A stretch of 37,473 nucleotides of DNA, taken from positions 1 through 37,473 of the forward strand of contig NZ_FMBC01000045.1 of assembly GCF_900094795.1 (NCBI RefSeq), given 5' to 3'. Numbering within the stretch: the stretch's first letter is position 1; every line of letters starts with the position of its first letter. This stretch comes from Kosakonia oryziphila (GTDB lineage Bacteria; Pseudomonadota; Gammaproteobacteria; Enterobacterales; Enterobacteriaceae). Of the stretch, positions 8,220 to 17,900 are shown in pieces. The notes under the pieces were generated by a model, which saw nothing but the letters and a program-made list of their open reading frames with translations, did not search any database and had not been told where the DNA came from. A program made the translations under genes and the position numbers.

Positions 8220-9338
8220 TTATTTTTCTACCTGTTGCACATCAATGCGGCGCGCTTCATCCAGAATCGACGCTTTTGCGCGAATACGAGCTTCTAGCTG
8301 GGCGATCATATCTGCGTTATCAAGACGATCTTTGCGTACGCCGTCTTCATACAGGCCACTTTTCTTATTACCGCCCGTCACGCCGAGCGTTGAGACCAGC
8401 GCTTCGCCTGGGCCGTTTACCACGCAGCCGATAATGGAGACATCCATCGGCGTAATAATATCTTCCAGACGTTGCTCCAGCGCATTAACCGTACCAATCA
8501 CGTCGAATTCCTGGCGGGAGCAGGTCGGGCAGGCGATAAAGTTGATCCCACGGGAACGAATACGCAGTGATTTCAGAATATCAAAACCAACTTTGATCTC
8601 TTCCACCGGATCGGCTGCCAGCGAAATACGTAGCGTATCGCCAATACCTTCAGAGAGCAGTAAACCAAGGCCGATAGCGGATTTCACCGCACCTGCGCGC
8701 GCGCCGCCAGCTTCAGTGATCCCGAGATGCAGCGGCTGATCGATCTGCTTCGCCAGCAGACGATAGGATTCAACGGCGAGGAATACATCAGAGGCTTTCA
8801 CGCTGACTTTGAATTGATCGAAGTTAAGACGATCGAGGTGATCCACATGGCGCATTGCCGATTCAAGCAGCGCCTGCGGCGTCGGTTCGCCGTACTTTTC
8901 CTGCAGATCTTTCTCCAGCGAACCGGCGTTAACGCCAATGCGGATTGGAATATTTTTATCGCGAGCACAGTCAACTACCGTGCGGATACGTTCTTCGTTG
9001 CCGATGTTGCCGGGGTTGATGCGCAGACAGTCAACGCCGTATTCGGCCACTTTCAGCGCGATGCGGTAGTCAAAATGGATATCCGCCACCAGCGGAACAC
9101 TCACTTGCTGTTTGATAAATTTGAAGGCTTCTGCCGCATCCATCGTAGGGACGGAGACACGGACAATATCCGCGCCGACGCGCTCCAGCGCCTTGATTTG
9201 ATTGACCGTCGCTTCGACATCCGTGGTGCGCGTGTTGGTCATTGATTGCACGGCAATGGGAGCCCCATCGCCGATCGGCACGTTCCCAACGTAAATCCGT
9301 TTCGATTTCCGACGTTGAATCGGGGCCTGGTTATGCAT
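8220..9338 (-). CDS. ispG: 4-hydroxy-3-methylbut-2-enyl diphosphate synthase IspG (GcpE)
   Basis: 372 residues, the family length. An N-terminal TIM barrel is followed by an Fe-S domain. The [4Fe-4S] ligands are visible as C270 and C273 (ACPTCSR) and C305 ([10 protein letters not shown]), with the fourth ligand E312. It carries out the reductive dehydroxylation of MEcPP to HMBPP, the penultimate step of the MEP isoprenoid pathway, with flavodoxin as electron donor. It needs clusters supplied by the isc system about 15 kb to the right. It lies 26 bp after rodZ. Confidence 0.99.
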   Translation of the reverse strand: MHNQAPIQRRKSKRIYVGNVPIGDGAPIAVQSMTNTRTTDVEATVNQIKALERVGADIVRVSVPTMDAAEAFKFIKQQVSVPLVADIHFDYRIALKVAEYGVDCLRINPGNIGNEERIRTVVDCARDKNIPIRIGVNAGSLEKDLQEKYGEPTPQALLESAMRHVDHLDRLNFDQFKVSVKASDVFLAVESYRLLAKQIDQPLHLGITEAGGARAGAVKSAIGLGLLLSEGIGDTLRISLAADPVEEIKVGFDILKSLRIRSRGINFIACPTCSRQEFDVIGTVNALEQRLEDIITPMDVSIIGCVVNGPGEALVSTLGVTGGNKKSGLYEDGVRKDRLDNADMIAQLEARIRAKASILDEARRIDVQQVEK

Positions 9339-9364
9339 GAAAAATCTCCCGCGTTGCCCGTCTG

Positions 9365-10384
9365 TTACTGTGCTGCTGATTGTTCGGCACTGAGGGTCAG
9401 ACGCGCAACCTGGTTAGTTCTGATAAAACGACTCAGATCGACAGGTTTTCCCTGATACTGGATCTGTACTGCTGACGGTGCGCCAATTTTCAATTTATAC
9501 GGTGCCTTACCGTTCAGATTCAGCGTGGTATCTTTACGTTGCAGGCCGCTAAACAGTTTTTTACCGGTCGCGTCGATCACTTCGAGCCAGCAGTCAGCTT
9601 TGAAGCTCATCACCAGTGCATTGGTATCGGCGACAGCGCCAGCAACACCAGCCTGCTCGGTAGGCAGTTGCCCACTGTTCGCGGTTGCCGCAGGCTGCTG
9701 AGTGGATCCAACATTTGCCTGAGACGGAGACACCACCTGATTCTGATTGGCGGTATTCACCGGCGCTTGCTGCGCGGCAGTAGGTGCCTGCGTGGTGGTA
9801 GCCGGAGCCGGGGCTTCAATCGGTGTTGAGGAGTTATCATCCGTCGAGGCGGCAGTGGCAGGATCGGTGTTCAGCGGTACGCTTTGCGCGTTATTGCTGC
9901 TATTACTACTGTTGCTGGCATTAAGTTCCGCTGAGGATTGATCGGCCATCGTGCTGATCTCCTCCTGCTGCGCTTTATGATTCTGCCACCACCAGGCACC
10001 CGTCAACCCTATCACTACAAACAGCACCAACCAGGTAAAACTCATCAACCAGCCATCGCGTTTTTTGCGCGGTTTGCCTAAAGCAAAGGTCTGCATCGGA
10101 GCAACTTTCGCCGCTCTGACAGGTGCCTGCTTCTCAATCATCGGCAATAATTCTTCTTCGGGGATGTGCACCAGGCGAGCATATGAGCGGATATAACCAC
10201 GCACAAACGTCGATGCCAGATCGGCAGGCGATCGATCCTCTTCGATATCGCGTACCGTGGAAACCTTCAGACACAAGCGTTCTGCAACCGTCTGTTGGCT
10301 GAGTCCAAGTTGTTCACGGGCGCTGCGCAGACGAACGCCTGTGGTTTGTACTTCGTTTTGGTCTTGAGTGGCTTCAGTATTCAT
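9365..10384 (-). CDS. rodZ: Cytoskeletal shape protein RodZ
   Basis: 339 residues. The order is a cytosolic HTH_25 (Cro/CI-type) domain (about residues 17-80; [17 protein letters not shown]), a basic juxtamembrane patch (KPRKKRDGW, 104-112), one transmembrane helix (about 112-133), a low-complexity periplasmic linker rich in Ser, Asn, Thr, Ala, Gln and Pro (about 145-255), and a C-terminal beta domain (DUF4115) with [15 protein letters not shown]. The N-terminal domain binds MreB, coupling the cytoskeleton to wall synthesis and rod shape. It is the first gene of the rodZ-ispG-hisS-yfgM-bamB-der direction. Linker repeats differ in length from K-12, as expected for such segments. Confidence 0.97.
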   Translation of the reverse strand: MNTEATQDQNEVQTTGVRLRSAREQLGLSQQTVAERLCLKVSTVRDIEEDRSPADLASTFVRGYIRSYARLVHIPEEELLPMIEKQAPVRAAKVAPMQTFALGKPRKKRDGWLMSFTWLVLFVVIGLTGAWWWQNHKAQQEEISTMADQSSAELNASNSSNSSNNAQSVPLNTDPATAASTDDNSSTPIEAPAPATTTQAPTAAQQAPVNTANQNQVVSPSQANVGSTQQPAATANSGQLPTEQAGVAGAVADTNALVMSFKADCWLEVIDATGKKLFSGLQRKDTTLNLNGKAPYKLKIGAPSAVQIQYQGKPVDLSRFIRTNQVARLTLSAEQSAAQ

Positions 10385-10676
10385 TCGCTACAACTACTGG
10401 TACGTGAAAAGTAAACATTCAGGCGCGTGTGGCCACAATGCCCACATGCGCCGCGAAATATCCGGGTCAGTTAAACGTAGACCCACAGTATAAGACTGTC
10501 AGGCTCATCATAACAGAACAGCTTTAGGCACTTTTTGCTAAGCCTTTGTTCCATCACTACATACTGCCTTAAAGTCAGGAGAAACGCACCGTAATTATTA
10601 TGACACTGCACATGTACAGGCCAAATATTCGACATTTGTATAAAATGCAGCACATTCTTCGCGCTGCATAGCAGCC
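10385..10676. other. Intergenic region upstream of rodZ; no gene seen
   Basis: 292 bp between the rlmN stop and the rodZ start. The region contains an imperfect GC-rich hairpin at about 10421-10453 and several AT-rich tracts that could serve as the rodZ promoter, but no coding frame, tRNA or clear repeat. The 60-residue minus-strand frame at 10471-10653 has no ribosome site or recognisable content and is not called. Confidence 0.5.
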
Positions 10677-11843
10677 TTACAGCGCCTTCACCGCTATCGT
10701 TTCACCCTGCATACGCTTACGCATTGTACGCTTGGTGCGGTCAATCACATCGCCCGCTAACTGACCGCAAGCGGCATCGATATCATCACCGCGCGTTTTA
10801 CGCACGATAGTGGTAAAGCCATAGCTCATCAGCACTTTGCAGAAACGATCGATACGGCTATTAGAGCTACGACCATACGGCGCGCCCGGGAACGGGTTCC
10901 ACGGAATCAGGTTGATTTTGCACGGCGTATCTTTTAATAGCTCAGCCAGCTCATGCGCATGCTCCGTACCATCGTTTACATGGTCCAGCATCACGTATTC
11001 AATGGTTACACGCCCCTGGTTGGCGTTGGATTTTCCAATGTAGCGACGAACTGCACCGAGGAAAGTTTCGATATTGTACTTTTTGTTGATCGGTACAATT
11101 TCATCACGGATTTCATCGTTTGGCGCGTGCAGAGAGATGGCCAGCGCAACGTCAATCATATCGCCCAGCTTATCCAGCGCCGGAACTACGCCTGAAGTCG
11201 AGAGCGTAACGCGACGTTTAGAAAGACCAAAACCGAAATCATCCAGCATAATCTCCATTGCTGGCACCACATTCGTCAGGTTGAGCAGCGGCTCACCCAT
11301 GCCCATCATCACCACATTGGTGATCGGGCGGCTGCCGGTGACTTTCGCTGCGCCGATAATTTTCGCCGCACGCCACACCTGGCCAATGATTTCAGAAACG
11401 CGCAGGTTGCGGTTAAAACCCTGTTGCGCGGTAGAGCAGAATTTACACTCCAGCGCACATCCCACCTGTGAAGAGACACAGAGTGTTGCACGGTCTTCTT
11501 CCGGGATATAAACGGTTTCAACGCGCTGATCGCCAACAGCAATCGCCCATTTGATGGTGCCATCGGAAGAACGTTGTTCTTCCACGACTTCCGGTGCGCG
11601 AATTTCAGCCACTTCTTTTAATTTGTTACGCAGAACTTTGTTGATGTCGGTCATCTCATCAAAGTCGTCGCTGCAATAGTGATACATCCACTTCATCACC
11701 TGGTCGGCGCGAAAGGGCTTTTCACCTAAGTTTTTGAAAAATTCACGCATCTGCTGACGGTTTAAATCCAGCAGGTTAATTTTTGCGTCTTTGTTTGGAA
11801 CCGTGAGAACGTCGTTCTCAGGCATGGCAATTTGTTCAGACAT
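10677..11843 (-). CDS. rlmN: Dual-specificity 23S rRNA/tRNA adenine-C2 methyltransferase RlmN
   Basis: 388 residues. It is a radical-SAM enzyme with CxxxCxxC cluster motif C129-C133-C136 ([16 protein letters not shown]), the methyl-carrying and resolving cysteines C122 (LCVSSQ) and about C359 (DAACGQLAG), and the GEPLLN SAM-binding loop ([10 protein letters not shown]). It methylates A2503 of 23S rRNA and A37 of certain tRNAs by a ping-pong Cys-methyl mechanism. The N-terminal 20 residues are divergent and 4 residues longer than K-12 as recalled; the core is very conserved. It lies between ndk and rodZ on the same strand. Confidence 0.99.
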   Translation of the reverse strand: MSEQIAMPENDVLTVPNKDAKINLLDLNRQQMREFFKNLGEKPFRADQVMKWMYHYCSDDFDEMTDINKVLRNKLKEVAEIRAPEVVEEQRSSDGTIKWAIAVGDQRVETVYIPEEDRATLCVSSQVGCALECKFCSTAQQGFNRNLRVSEIIGQVWRAAKIIGAAKVTGSRPITNVVMMGMGEPLLNLTNVVPAMEIMLDDFGFGLSKRRVTLSTSGVVPALDKLGDMIDVALAISLHAPNDEIRDEIVPINKKYNIETFLGAVRRYIGKSNANQGRVTIEYVMLDHVNDGTEHAHELAELLKDTPCKINLIPWNPFPGAPYGRSSNSRIDRFCKVLMSYGFTTIVRKTRGDDIDAACGQLAGDVIDRTKRTMRKRMQGETIAVKAL

Positions 11844-11890
11844 ATTTTATTCCGGCCTCGTTATTACACGTTATGGCCCGTGGAGGGTTG

Positions 11891-11931
11891 AAAAGAAACG
11901 CCCCAGGCAAGCGTCTGCTCATCCCGGGGCG
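11891..11931 (-). terminator. Rho-independent terminator after ndk
   Basis: On the minus strand a 9-bp stem (11923-11931 with 11899-11907; CGCCCC against GGGGCG at the base) is followed by the T-rich run TTTCTTTT (11898-11891). It lies 83 bp beyond the ndk stop and before the rlmN start. Confidence 0.75.
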
Positions 11932-12013
11932 CAGTATTGTACAAATTCTGACGCACAGATACCACGTTTGCACGCGGCATTTGCCAAAGAAAAGTGTAAA
12001 ACTCGTTACACGA

Positions 12014-12445
12014 TTAGCGCGTGCGCGGGCAAACTTCGCCTTCGGCAAAGAAGAAAGCGATTTCGCGGGCCGCAGATTCTACGGAATCGGAACCGTGTGT
12101 ACCGTTTTCGGTGAAGCTGTCTGCGTAGTCAGCACGCAAAGTACCAGCCAGTGCGTTCGCCGGGTTGGTTGCGCCCAGCAGATCACGGTGACGCTGCACG
12201 GCATTTTCACCTTCCAGCACAGAAACTACGATCGGGCCAGACGTCATGAACTCAACCAGACCGTCAAAGAATGGGCGGCCTTCATGCTCGGCGTAGAAAC
12301 CGCGAGCCTGCTCAACGGTCAGGTGCAGCATTTTGGTGCCAACGATTTTGAAACCAGCCGCTTCGAAGCGAGAGAAGATGCTGCCAATAACGTTTTTTGC
12401 CACCGCGTTCGGTTTAATGATGGAAAAAGTACGTTCAATAGCCAT
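12014..12445 (-). CDS. ndk: Nucleoside diphosphate kinase
   Basis: 143 residues. The catalytic histidine H117 lies in NGTHGSDS, and the nucleotide-binding residues of the family (N-terminal [12 protein letters not shown] with Lys11) are present. It transfers gamma-phosphate between NTPs and NDPs through a phospho-His intermediate and balances cytosolic nucleotide pools. It is a monocistronic gene bounded by its own terminator and by a 150-bp gap to pbpC. No anomalies. Confidence 0.99.
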
Positions 12446-12595
12446 GTTTACCTCTGTAAATTGTTCTGTTGCCCTGAATAGGTGTGGCGCGGATTATAAA
12501 GAGCAACGCTGGCGTTGCCTATGGATGAAGGTAACATTTTTTTAAAATGAGACTAGTTTTAGCAACACTATTCACCAAACTCGCCATTTGCGCAG

Positions 12596-14929
12596 TTATT
12601 GCACAATAAACTGCACTGTCGCCACCTGTCCCGTATCATCCATAACCAATAACTGATATTCACCAGCTTTATCAAGCCGCAGATTCAATAAACTCGTATG
12701 CATCGTTAACGGCTCGCCATTTAAAAACCACCAGCGCTCCCCTTCTCCGCCACTGCTTTGCAACGGCAGCAGCGCAAATGCTTGTCCCGGAACACGCTTG
12801 ATCACGGCGCCTTCCCGCACGCCGCTTAGTAACAGTGGTGGCGGTGCGTTGTCATCGCGCGGTGGACAACGGGGATCGGCGGCAGGCAAGCGCGCAGCGC
12901 GGCGTTCACTGGTGGGCAACCAGGGTTCCAGCGGTCGCGGCCAGACAATCCAGATTTTCTGCTGGGCATACGGGCAATCCGCCGCCACTCTGCGCCCTGC
13001 GCTGTTTAACCACAGCGGAAATCGAATGCCGTGTAACCCTTCCTGCTCCGGCATCAGCAGCGTTGGCGGCTGACTGCCATCCAGCAACCACGTTGCCAGA
13101 CGGCGGCGACAGTTGCTGTCTCCTGCTGGCAGACTCTGCCCTCCCGGCCAGCAGATGATGCCGCTGCTTACGGAAGCGGGACGCGGATCGCGCGGCAGGC
13201 GGGATTTTTCTATTGCCGAGCGCGGTTGCAGCAGGTTGTTAACCTGATTCAACAGCGGCACTGCGCTGGCGAAACCAAACTGACCCGCAACGGGTGTACC
13301 GTCCGGTCTCCCGGTCCAGATGCCAATCACATAGCGGGCATTAATACCTATTGCCCACGCATCGCGGTAGCCATAGCTGGTACCGGTTTTCCATGCCAGC
13401 GGCACAACCTGCGGTAACGCTTCATCCGGTACCGGCTGTGCTTCGCCAGCCAGAATACGGCGGATGATCCACGCTGCGCCCGGCGACATCAACCGGCGTT
13501 CTTCCAGCGGAGCATCCGGCGTCATACGTAATCTTCCCGCATTGCCATGGCGGGCAAAGGCGCTGTAGGCCGCAGCGATGTCCTCCAGCCGCGCCCCTGC
13601 GCCACCGAGGATCAACGCCAGATTAGGTTCAGCACCGGCAGGCAACATCAGCGGCAGACCGGCATTACGCAGGTTAGCGGCAAAAGTTTTCGGACCATAG
13701 GCTTCAAGCACTTGCACCGCAGGCAGATTCAGCGATCTTACCAGCGCTTCGCTCATACTCACCGGGCCATGAAAACCGCTGTCGAAGTTACCGGGGCGAT
13801 AATCTCCCACCCGGCGCGGAACATCCTGCAATAACGAGGCCGGATGAATCAGACCGTCATCAAGCGCCAGACCATAAATAAAGGGTTTTAATACCGACCC
13901 CGGCGAACGGACAGCGCTGACCATATCAACATGGCTAAAACGGCTGTCATCATTAATATCCGCCGATCCGACCCAGCCACGCACCTTCATGTTGGTGTGA
14001 TCAACGACGATCATCGCCAGCGAACTGCGCGGCGGTAAACGCGACTTTACGCCCAGCGCTATCTCTTCCAGTTGCCGTTGCAGGCTGGCATCAAGCGTGG
14101 TTGTTACCTTCAGGGCTTTACTGGATGCCAGCATACGCCGGGCAAATAACGGTGCCAGTTGCGGCATCTGTCGCGAAGCCAGCCATACTGGCTCTTCGCG
14201 TGACTCTTTCACCTGCGAGGCAGGCCACACTTTTTGCGCCACCATGCGATCCAGCACTTTGTCACGCGCCGCCTGCGCGCGTTGTGGCCAGCGATCCGGC
14301 CGTAAACGGCTGGGTGCCTGCGGCAAAACGGCCAACAGCGCCGCTTCAGAATAGCTGAGTTTCGCCGGTGATTTCCCCAGATAAGCCCAGCTCGCCGCAC
14401 CAACCCCCTGTAACGTGCCGCCAAACGGCGCACGATTAAGATACAGAGTGAGGATCTCGCGTTTGGAAAGGTGCCACTCCAGTTGCATCGCGCGCCAGAG
14501 CTGGCGGATTTTGCCGCCAAAGGTACGCGGATGCGGATCCAGCAACCTGGCGACCTGCATGGTCAGCGTACTGCCGCCAGATACCACACGCCCGGCTCGC
14601 AAATCCTGCCAGGTGGCCCGCAGAACGGAAAACGGATTAACGCCGGGGTGCGCCCAAAACCAGCGATCTTCATACTGAATGAGCGCCTGTAGATAGCGCG
14701 GTGAAACCTCTTCGATGGTCACCGGATAGCGCCAGATGCCTTCTGCGTCGGCAAAACGCCATAACGGCGTTCCTTCTTGCGCGACCACCACCCGTGCCGG
14801 AGCAACTTCACTCAGCGGCAATGGCCAGATCCGGTCCGCAGCAATAACGCCGAGAGTCAGCAGCAACAATCCTCCCGCCAGCCAGCGCCAGCGGGTATGT
14901 AACAGAGGCCTTTTCACGTTACGGGACAA
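12596..14929 (-). CDS. pbpC: Penicillin-binding protein 1C
   Basis: 777 residues. An N-terminal transmembrane anchor (about 15-31) is followed by a GT51 glycosyltransferase domain with catalytic Glu in YEDRWFWAHPG (E87) and SGGSTLTMQVARLL (117-130), then a transpeptidase domain with SxxK S345-K348 (GSVLKPF), SLN (399-401) and KTGTS (514-518). A C-terminal BiPBP_C beta domain (about 690-777) completes it. It is an inner-membrane peptidoglycan polymerase with weak transpeptidase activity. Its ATG overlaps the end of yfhM by 11 bp. The conserved pairing with the alpha-2-macroglobulin suggests repair of the wall after attacking proteases breach the envelope. Confidence 0.98.
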   Translation of the reverse strand: MSRNVKRPLLHTRWRWLAGGLLLLTLGVIAADRIWPLPLSEVAPARVVVAQEGTPLWRFADAEGIWRYPVTIEEVSPRYLQALIQYEDRWFWAHPGVNPFSVLRATWQDLRAGRVVSGGSTLTMQVARLLDPHPRTFGGKIRQLWRAMQLEWHLSKREILTLYLNRAPFGGTLQGVGAASWAYLGKSPAKLSYSEAALLAVLPQAPSRLRPDRWPQRAQAARDKVLDRMVAQKVWPASQVKESREEPVWLASRQMPQLAPLFARRMLASSKALKVTTTLDASLQRQLEEIALGVKSRLPPRSSLAMIVVDHTNMKVRGWVGSADINDDSRFSHVDMVSAVRSPGSVLKPFIYGLALDDGLIHPASLLQDVPRRVGDYRPGNFDSGFHGPVSMSEALVRSLNLPAVQVLEAYGPKTFAANLRNAGLPLMLPAGAEPNLALILGGAGARLEDIAAAYSAFARHGNAGRLRMTPDAPLEERRLMSPGAAWIIRRILAGEAQPVPDEALPQVVPLAWKTGTSYGYRDAWAIGINARYVIGIWTGRPDGTPVAGQFGFASAVPLLNQVNNLLQPRSAIEKSRLPRDPRPASVSSGIICWPGGQSLPAGDSNCRRRLATWLLDGSQPPTLLMPEQEGLHGIRFPLWLNSAGRRVAADCPYAQQKIWIVWPRPLEPWLPTSERRAARLPAADPRCPPRDDNAPPPLLLSGVREGAVIKRVPGQAFALLPLQSSGGEGERWWFLNGEPLTMHTSLLNLRLDKAGEYQLLVMDDTGQVATVQFIVQ

Positions 14930-17900
14930 TAATCATCGGGCTTCGGGTCGCGCCAGTTGCCCGCCACTGCGGAACGTACATTGATTCCACTTGTGGCGCT
15001 GGTACCTGATACGTTCCCGGCGTTACCGCCCGCGCCAGATAAACCAGCGTCACTGGCTGGCCTTCACTCACCGGCACGGCAGCCACGAAGCGATCATCGC
15101 GGAACTCCATATGCTGAATGTCAGCTTGCTGCATCCGGTTAAGCAGTTCCTGTACTTCGCTACCGCTATCCTGGAGGCTGGCGCTGCTGCTCGCGAGGTT
15201 CTGGTTTTCCAGTTCCAGACCGGCAGGCAGTAAATCCACCACCAGCGCATCCGGGACATTCTGGCTGGCGCTCACCTCCAGCCAGACCAGTACCAGCTCG
15301 CCGCTTTTCAGTGATGAGAGTGATTTGCTCCGTCCGTCGGTGCCCAACACCGTGCGTTCAATGTGTAGCACGTTGTCAGAAGGCGCAGGTGCCTGCATTG
15401 GGTATCCGCTACTGTCCAGACGCAGCCATAACGGTGAGCTACCGCTGTTGGTCACCTGCAATGTCGCCAGTTGATCGGCGTCGAGGTTGCGGGTTTGCGA
15501 TTTATCACCACTGAGCGCCGCCGTTCCCAGCGAAGTTTGTGCCTGCCACGTCCCGGAGGCATTTTGCAGATTACGTCCGGCCATGAATAAGGCGTTGTTT
15601 TCCTGCGTGGATAACCAACGCTTCCCGTAAGCCTGTTCCGAGAGCGTCGTCAGCAAGCGCGTCTGCTCCTGTTCCAGCAGCGTATTATCTTCCAGCAGCG
15701 CCAGCATCAGCGCGTTATCGCGCAGCTCGCTGCCATAATCCGCCAGCCAGCGATTATCTTTCGCACGTGGAGTTTTCAATGCCAGCGCCAGCGCCTGTTC
15801 GCTACGCTGCGCGTCGCCCATTAGTTTTAACGCTACACCCAACTGCATCAGCGGTAATCCTGCTTTGGCCTGGTCGTGGCGCTGCCAGATTTCACGCAGC
15901 GCACCCAGCGGCGCTTTTTGCTGACGCGCCAGTACCAGCCCGGCATAGCTTTGCACTGCAAATTTTGTTGCCGGAAGATCGTCGCTATAGCGCACTGCCA
16001 TCGTTGTAGGATCCTGCAAATAACGCAGCAAGCGGTTGTTCGCGTTGTTCAGCGCCTCCACCGGAACGCTGTATCCTTGCGCCGAGGCGCTAACCAGAAA
16101 ATCGGTGACATACGCCGTCAGCCAGTACTCTTCCGGGCCGCTCTTATCCCACAGCGCAAATCCACCGTCGTCGCGCTGCATCTGCAACAATCTGGAGATA
16201 CCAATATCCACCGCTGCGCGACGCTGCTCGTCGCTGTCGCCCTTAATACCGAGCGCTTTAAGCTGCGCGGCATTGGTATAAAGCGACGGGAATAACCCGC
16301 TGGTGGTTTGTTCAAGGCAGCCATACGGCCAGGCTTTTAGTTCCTGAATATAGCGCGCGATATTCAGTGGCGGTTTGCCGCTCAACAGCAGGTGCCCCTG
16401 AAGCGTCGTTGGTGAAATGCCTGCCAAATGTTGTTCCGGCGCATGCCAGCTCTCGCCGGGTTTGAGCATCGCGCCGCTGTTGACCGTTTGTGCAGCAAAT
16501 GGCGGACGCACACCGATTTTCCACTGCTTCTGTAACGGGGCGAAGGTTTCTCCCGGTAGCGTCAGCCCGCTGATTTGCGCGTTAATTTCGCCGTCGCCAA
16601 ACCCGTCCAGCGCCCTCACTGGAATGAATAGCGTGGTGCGCTCACCCGCTGGTAATGTGAGCGGCTCCGGCGATTGGCTTTCCAGCGCCAGTAATCCCCC
16701 GGCACTGAGGGCAATATTGAGCGTTTGCGGCTGATCGGTCAGGTTGGTGAGATCCAGCGTCAGACGCGACGTGTCACCGCTGCCGAGGAAGCGCGGCGTG
16801 TTCAGTTCGGCTATCACTGGCGCGGCCACCACCACTTTACTTTCGCTGCTGCCAAAATCCTCTGCCGTCCACGCCTGTGCCATCACCCGCAATTCGCCGT
16901 TGAAATCGCCAATCGGTAACGTCACCGTACCTTCGCCGTTTTCATCCAGCTGTACCGGCTGTGCCTGCTGGGCAATGATAGTGACGTGATTGACCGGCGG
17001 TTTTCCACCGCGATTCATCTCGTCGCCATCGCCACCGAAGCGCAGCGCGGCAAGGCGCCCTTGCCCTTCAATCACCTGGCCATAAATATCATAGATATCC
17101 GCACCGTAGCGTTTCTGCCCGAAAAAGGCCTGCCACGGATCCGGCGTTACATAGTCGGTAATATTTAGCACGCCGCTATCTACTGCGGAGAGCAGCACAT
17201 TCACCTGTTTCGGGGTTTCGCCGTTTTTCACCGTCGCCTTCACTTTGACGGTCAGCGGCTGGTTGGGACGCATTTTTGGTGGCGCATCCAGCGCAATGTC
17301 GAGTCGGCGGTTTTCATCACCCATTGGTAAGTGCAGCAAACCGACCGCGCGTTTTGGCGTAGCGGATTTCGACTTATCGCCAGGACGGATCACCAGCGTG
17401 CTGAGGTAGAGATCGTGACGCTGCCATTTTTGGTCGATCGGAATACTTAGATCGAGGCCGTCGGCTGGCACATCAATCTCTTTCCACCACAGAGGACCCT
17501 CACTGGATTCGATCATCGCGTAACCTTTACCTGCGGCTGGCGCGGTGATGTGCAATTTCACGGTGTCGCCCGGTTTATAACCTGGTTTATCCAGCTTCAT
17601 GGTGACTCGGTCAGGCCGTGAGGCGCCCGCACCGTCGCTGTTGTCCTGCCAGCTATAACCGGCCCAGAAACGCACGCTGCTGACAGTATCGTTTGGCCCT
17701 TTCACTTCCAGGCGGTAAGACCCCCAGTCAACCGGGAAACTCACCTTGCCGGTTTCATCCGCCGCAAGGCTGAGGCTCTGCTCACCTTCCACCAGATCTT
17801 TCTGGTTAAACTGTGACTGCCAGCCTTCACTTTCCGACCAGTTCCAGAAATAGTCGCGCCGTTCACGGATCAGGCGCACCTGCAAATCACTCACCGCCTT

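Noticed and set aside
12333-12545. Plus-strand small frame across the ndk 5' end
   Set aside because: Mostly antisense to ndk and lacks a start signal.
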